NCBI RefSeq assembly: GCF_902702915.1
Contig: NZ_LR738849.1
Location: forward strand, 3,240,001 to 3,304,000
Source: Desulfovibrio sp. 86
GTDB taxonomy: Bacteria; Desulfobacterota; Desulfovibrionia; Desulfovibrionales; Desulfovibrionaceae
Length of the DNA: 64,000 nucleotides
Reading direction: 5' to 3'
Numbering within the stretch: position 1 is the stretch's first letter; every line of letters starts with the position of its first letter. Below are positions 60,115-64,000 of the stretch, piece after piece. Made by a program: the position numbers and the translations under genes. The notes below the pieces were generated by a model that searched no databases, was not told the DNA's origin, and was given only the letters and a program-made list of their open reading frames with translations.

Positions 60115-60375
60115 TTATTGAGCGTGAGCCTGCAGGCCAGGGAATATCGGCTCGCGCTTGCGTCTGCCCATTCTTTCTTCACAGGGTTCAGGCAGTAAAT
60201 CTTTGGGGAAGCCCAAAATTACCAACCTGTCGTGATGCTTTTGGAATATCTCTGGTTTCAATAGAGCTTGGCGGGCACCATTAGCGGTCATACCCAGCTG
60301 CTTACCGATATCATTGAAGGAAATGTGATGCGCATCCTTCCAGGCCAGAAGGCGTTCATACCGCGACATTGCCAT
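60115..60375 (-). CDS. Cro-like helix-turn-helix protein
   Basis: 86 residues. The HTH is HISFNDIGKQLGMTANGARQ, with a basic C-terminal part ending REPIFPGLQAHAQ. GGAGG precedes the ATG. It is divergent from the CI-like repressor gene, which is 142 bases away and shares the intergenic region, the classic layout of a lysogeny switch. Confidence 0.75.
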   Translation of the reverse strand: MAMSRYERLLAWKDAHHISFNDIGKQLGMTANGARQALLKPEIFQKHHDRLVILGFPKDLLPEPCEERMGRRKREPIFPGLQAHAQ

Positions 60376-60517
60376 AGGGTGGCCTCCCTGCTAAGAAAAT
60401 GATTGCATTTACGCTTTGCGAAATTGGTTCTAAAAGCGTGGCGTCTTTAGTTGGTATTTATGGTAAAAAATTACCAATGGTCAAGTAATTTTATACTATA
60501 TATGGGAATTTTTCACC
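60376..60517. promoter_or_regulatory. Divergent switch region with palindromic operator
   Basis: It contains TGGTAA-AAAA-TTACCA (60461-60476), a 16-base palindrome, inside a wider TTGGTA ... TACCAA repeat, and a further TTACCA-type half-site just inside the repressor gene (about 60656). Promoters for both directions must lie here but are not obvious. Confidence 0.65.
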
Positions 60518-61132
60518 ATGCTATATGATAGAGTACTGAAAATACTTGATAAAAATCATCTCGCCAAATCAAAATGCGCCCAACAGCTCGGAGTTACCCA
60601 TAAAACTCTTGGTGGGTATCTGAAGCCAGAAGGCCAGCACAACCTTTGGCAATACTTACCAACATTTTTAGAGTGGTACCCTCGCTTGTCGCGCCAGTGG
60701 CTCTACTTCGGTGAAGGCCCAATGTTTATTGGGCGAGGTACCCCCGAGGGTTTGCCCGTGCCACCGCTGGAAATCCTGCGCGTGGGCGAAGCCATGGCAG
60801 CAGACTGCGGCGGCTCGTGGGGACAGGTACTGCGCATGATTGTGGACAACGCGCGGGAAGAGCTGGAGACGAACGAATCCACCAATGAAATGAAGATGGC
60901 CCCGGAAGCCAAAAAAGAGCTTGCCGAGGCCAAGGGCGAGATCATACGCCTGTACAAAAAGTTAGAAGGGCTTCAGGACGAAGTTATCAACCTGCAGAAA
61001 GAACTGCTGGCCATGCAAAGAACTGAAAAACCCCAAACTAATGAATGCCCAGGGCGACCAGTAGACATGGTGTCTGCCCCTGGCATGCCCAGTGCTGCCC
61101 ATTCGTTGCACCAAGGAACTGACAGGGAATAA
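60518..61132 (+). CDS. CI-type repressor-like protein with coiled coil
   Basis: 204 residues. The HTH is NHLAKSKCAQQLGVTHKTLG, followed by GYLKPEGQ, and the WYPRLSRQWLYFGEGPMFIG motif resembles the same region of the regulator at 47493. The C-terminal half is a coiled coil (KELAEAKGEIIRLYKKLEGL, QDEVINLQKELLAM), not an S24 peptidase, so it would not be cleaved like lambda CI. It is divergent from the Cro-like gene and is the presumed lysogeny repressor of the element. Confidence 0.75.
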   Translation: MLYDRVLKILDKNHLAKSKCAQQLGVTHKTLGGYLKPEGQHNLWQYLPTFLEWYPRLSRQWLYFGEGPMFIGRGTPEGLPVPPLEILRVGEAMAADCGGSWGQVLRMIVDNAREELETNESTNEMKMAPEAKKELAEAKGEIIRLYKKLEGLQDEVINLQKELLAMQRTEKPQTNECPGRPVDMVSAPGMPSAAHSLHQGTDRE

Positions 61133-61270
61133 GGTTAATTGAAAATCGCCGGTGTATTTGGGGATTTGCTAGGGTTAAAGCAGTGAAAGAAGGCACGGTA
61201 ATGTGTGCCGCAGACGTAGAGGAACGTAATTTTCAGCCAGATAGAGCCGATTCACCAAAAGGGAGCCACG

Positions 61271-62458
61271 ATGACTGATAACGCCAGTATCCCTCAAGAG
61301 CTCAATGCCACTTCGGCCGCAAAGCAACCACAACAGCCTTTTATTGTCTTGCCATTTGATGAAGAAATATCTTTTCAATCAGCAGAAAATCTTTTGGATT
61401 GGGTGAACAAAGATAAAGAGATGTTCCAAAGCTTTCGGGAGGATAATTTTCCAGCAGGAATTGATTTGTTAAGAGAGAGAGGAAACAAAGGAAACCTAAC
61501 ATACATAGAAGCTTTAATTTCTGATTATAAATTATGGTATAACAGTTTGGTAGATTTATCAGAAGAAGTTAATTCATTGGCCAGATTGAGCACCACAGCA
61601 CGCTCGATTGAAGAACTTGATGACAAGAAAAAGTTGCTTATAGAAAAATGGATTGAAAGTACGAATAAAGGGCTAGTTCCCATGCAAAGTCCCATAGGAT
61701 ATTGCGCCATGGGTATGGGCAGCGGTAGTTCAAGTGGGTCAGAAAGCCCACCGGAGCAGTCTACGCAGGGCGGTGTCTGGCTGTATGCAATGATAGATTT
61801 CCGCAAACAGCAGGCAAAACAACAAAAGGGGGCAACAGAATTTAGTGAAAATGTTGAAAAATCTATCGGGCAACTTCGTACGCTGAACGGAAATATACAA
61901 TTAGCACAAGAAGATCTTGAAGCATTCAAGAAGAATGTCTTAAAATCAGCGGCCCTAAAATCTCCGGCTAATGCTCTTGGCCGGTTAGAAAAAAGTCACA
62001 GATGTCTTTCAATCTTGTATTTTGGCATTGCGGCATTGATAATTATTGCGTGGATTACTTTTATTGTCAGATGGTATTATCCCGACATTGTTGAGCCTGT
62101 CCTGAACAAGTTGCCAGATGCTCCGCTTGAAGCCGGACCCATGATACTTATAAGCTTAGTCTTTACAGGTATTGTTCTGACGTCAGTAATCATTTTTCTT
62201 AGACTTGCGGTGTCCCTAGTCAATTTCAGCATTGCCGCCGGTGAGCGAAAGGCAATGGCAACCGCCTACAGAGCTTTGCTTGTTCAAAATGCCATAACGG
62301 ATGCCCAGCAAATGGTCTTTCTTCAAAGCATTGTTGGCGGCAAACCCACAGGTTTTGTTCAGACCAGTGACATCCGCCTACCAGCGGATGAGATATGCAA
62401 GATTATTCGGGCGGTACGTGATGTTGGAACAACTGGTATCACGCCCTCTGGGGCGTAA
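61271..62458 (+). CDS. Two-TM protein of unknown function (candidate cargo gene)
   Basis: 395 residues. A soluble, Glu/Lys-rich helical N terminus (1-240, including a Gly/Ser-rich stretch near 150) leads to two membrane helices (about 255-275 and 292-315) and a cytoplasmic tail. GGGAG precedes the ATG. I do not recognise a domain. It lies right after the repressor gene on the same strand, in the position where prophages often carry lysogen-expressed genes such as superinfection or abortive-infection factors. It is clearly AT-richer than its neighbours. Confidence 0.65.
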   Translation: MTDNASIPQELNATSAAKQPQQPFIVLPFDEEISFQSAENLLDWVNKDKEMFQSFREDNFPAGIDLLRERGNKGNLTYIEALISDYKLWYNSLVDLSEEVNSLARLSTTARSIEELDDKKKLLIEKWIESTNKGLVPMQSPIGYCAMGMGSGSSSGSESPPEQSTQGGVWLYAMIDFRKQQAKQQKGATEFSENVEKSIGQLRTLNGNIQLAQEDLEAFKKNVLKSAALKSPANALGRLEKSHRCLSILYFGIAALIIIAWITFIVRWYYPDIVEPVLNKLPDAPLEAGPMILISLVFTGIVLTSVIIFLRLAVSLVNFSIAAGERKAMATAYRALLVQNAITDAQQMVFLQSIVGGKPTGFVQTSDIRLPADEICKIIRAVRDVGTTGITPSGA

Positions 62459-62607
62459 AGTGCATTACGTTGGCAGGGGCAACGGTGGGCGCTCTTTTTT
62501 ATGCTCCGCAACCCCATGCCCCGGATTTCACTTTTCGCATAGCCAAAAACCTGTGTTGTGACAAAGTAGCTGTTGACTGTGGCTCCACTGACCGTGAGGG
62601 GCATGCT

Positions 62608-63375
62608 ATGAAAAAATCCTGTGGTTTTTTGGTTTTGTTCATCCTGTTTGCATTTCAGGCAGATGCAAATGCAGCCAACATGGAAGATCGTGTTGCCGCG
62701 GCCGGAGCCGCCATGGCTCTTGATGCTGCTGGCAAGTCCGCTTTGACTCCCCCCCCGGCCGAAGCTGCTCCATCATGGGACGTAGCCAAGGCAAAATCTC
62801 TGCCATATGCCGTGTATGACGCCAAAAGGGACCACCGCGCCACAACGGGCCGCACCAAACTGAACCTGCGCATCATTCTGGCCAGCAAAAACGCCAAGGG
62901 GCAGATTATTCCGCTGGAAGACACGTCCACAGTTACCAAGGAACAGCTGGCAGCCACGGTTATTGCTGCTGCCAAATATTATGCCAAGGCGGCTGGCGTG
63001 CAGTTTGTGGGTGTGGCTCTGGATTCGCAGTTTGGCGCGGGCGTTGCGACTACGCAGCTTGCCGTTGCGGACTATGCGCCAGACGGCAAAGGCGTTTCCG
63101 GCAACGACAACTGGACATGGCAGCAGGTGAAGGCTGCGGAAAACGGCCTGACCAAACAGGAACTGACCATGCAGGAACTGTGGGGCAAGTGGCGCAGCCA
63201 GTATCAGACGCCGCAGGGCATAACTGACGAGGCTGCCTTGAGCGCCGCCATTGGCAGTAAATTAGGCATTGCCCCCAGTGAAGTTTCCACTGCCTATAAG
63301 CCGCTGTTTGATGTGCCGGAAAGCTTTGTGGACACCGTGCAGCCTGCGCCAGGGCTTACTCCCAAGCAAAAATAA
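62608..63375 (+). CDS. Secreted protein of unknown function (possibly DUF4875-like)
   Basis: 255 residues from the ATG at 62608, which follows GAGGGG. A signal peptide (KKSCGFLVLFILFAFQADAN) is clear. The mature part has KLNLRIILASKNAKGQIIPL and WQQVKAAENGLTKQELTMQE as recognisable blocks; it reminds me of the DUF4875 family of Desulfovibrio-like genomes, but I am not sure. The longer frame from 62470 lacks a ribosome-binding site and a signal sequence. Confidence 0.6.
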   Translation: MKKSCGFLVLFILFAFQADANAANMEDRVAAAGAAMALDAAGKSALTPPPAEAAPSWDVAKAKSLPYAVYDAKRDHRATTGRTKLNLRIILASKNAKGQIIPLEDTSTVTKEQLAATVIAAAKYYAKAAGVQFVGVALDSQFGAGVATTQLAVADYAPDGKGVSGNDNWTWQQVKAAENGLTKQELTMQELWGKWRSQYQTPQGITDEAALSAAIGSKLGIAPSEVSTAYKPLFDVPESFVDTVQPAPGLTPKQK

Positions 63376-63386
63376 CCGCCGCTTCC

Positions 63387-64000
63387 CTATGCCATTTTGG
63401 CCAGCTCACTCTGGAGGTTCTCCACGCGTTCCCTTGCCCAATCGTCTGTCGGGTCAAGCTCCACAGCACGCGCAAATTTTTTCAGTGCATCGCGCAGTAA
63501 TCCGCCTTTGGCCACGCCATCAGTCGTAAGGCCAGCAAGGTCTTTGAGCGCAGATCCCAAAAGAGAAAAGGAATGGCTGCGTGTCGAATCAAGCTGCACA
63601 ACACGCTCGTATTTTTCTACCGCACTCTGCAGCAATTCCCGCTTGGTCTCCACATCAGGCGTCATCCTTGAAAGCTCTACAAGAGTTGCCCCAACATTGC
63701 TCCATGCAGCAGGCTCTGCCGGGTCAATAGATTTAGCCTGTTCGCATTTTTCAAGTGCATCACGGAGCAATTTTTCTTTCGCGGCGTTATCGGGCTCCAG
63801 TTTGGAAAGCCCTATAAGAGTCACCCCCCAAGTAGACCACGCCGAACTACATTCCTTGTCATTCTTCACAGCGCGTTTGATATTTTTTACTGCTTTACAC
63901 AGTAATTCGTGTTTTGATGCCAATTCATGTTCAATATCTGAAAGGAACATAAGCGTTTCCGCGAGGGAAATCCAGATAGTCGTGTCAACAAGTTGAGGTT
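63387..64000 (-). CDS. TPR-repeat protein, runs off the right edge
   Basis: At least 204 codons are visible and the frame stays open to base 64000. The ATG at 63950 is internal, because TIWISLAETLMFLSDIEHE continues the repeat pattern upstream. About four tandem repeats of roughly 50 residues follow the scheme AWxxxGxxLxxLS...LLxxAxxKxExAxxLDP, e.g. SAWSTWGVTLIGLSKLEPDN and AAWSNVGATLVELSRMTPDV. TPR arrays mediate protein contacts; the partner is unknown. The short gap to the convergent secreted-protein gene holds no clear terminator. Confidence 0.75.
   Translation of the reverse strand, partial: PQLVDTTIWISLAETLMFLSDIEHELASKHELLCKAVKNIKRAVKNDKECSSAWSTWGVTLIGLSKLEPDNAAKEKLLRDALEKCEQAKSIDPAEPAAWSNVGATLVELSRMTPDVETKRELLQSAVEKYERVVQLDSTRSHSFSLLGSALKDLAGLTTDGVAKGGLLRDALKKFARAVELDPTDDWARERVENLQSELAKMA

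Overview
The window looks like a chromosomal stretch of a Desulfovibrio-type sulfate reducer (Desulfovibrionaceae). This is inferred from the flagellar block flgE-flgD-fliK, the order nif3 - zinc-ribbon gene - rnpB - ispDF, a DcuS/CitA two-component pair and a sigma-54 regulator/transporter pair. No rRNA gene is present to confirm it. At least two integrative elements sit in this backbone.

1-26225: a genomic island that ends at a tRNA-Glu(UUC) gene, with a tyrosine integrase next to the tRNA 3' end. Its cargo is a seven-gene operon on the minus strand, read from right to left: SNF2 helicase with DUF3883, DUF4145 protein, DUF1156 adenine-type DNA methylase, AAA ATPase, PD-(D/E)XK-like protein, DUF499 ATPase and an OLD-type ATPase/TOPRIM nuclease. 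This has the content of a multi-gene anti-phage modification/defence system. The last gene is split by a 10.8 kb nested insertion. An ISL3-family element (220-11037, 8-bp target duplication aaagagtt) carries inside its own transposase gene a Tn21-type Tn3-family transposon (1421-10906, 5-bp duplication cagtt). The Tn21-type element carries a TetR-regulated tripartite ABC efflux operon: adaptor, FtsX-type permease, ATPase, a c-type cytochrome and an outer-membrane factor.

26226-43256: backbone. About 670 bases of hairpin-rich non-coding DNA are followed by flagellar genes (flgE, flgD, fliK) and a tightly overlapping operon, ispDF - acyl-CoA synthetase - dtd - STAS - fapA-like - two glycosyltransferases. 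Then come RNase P RNA, a COG1579-type zinc-ribbon protein, a Nif3-family protein and a nucleoside deaminase.

43257-56931: a two-component system of the DcuS/CitA type, a small secreted Cys-rich protein, a phage-repressor-like regulator with repeated candidate operators, decayed IS3 remnants and one intact IS2-like element. After these lies a sigma-54 activator (TPR/GAF-like/AAA+/Fis) divergent from an SLC13-type anion transporter, which has a textbook -24/-12 promoter. A DUF169 protein closes the region.

56932-64000: the left end of a second integrated element, probably a prophage or relative. It starts at a 3' fragment of a tRNA-Arg(CCU) gene and holds an integrase, a small DNA-binding protein, a deoxyribosyltransferase-like protein, a CII-type regulator, a Cro-like/CI-like divergent switch and two cargo-like genes (a two-TM protein and a secreted protein). 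A TPR gene runs off the right edge. The second tRNA-Arg junction must lie beyond the window.
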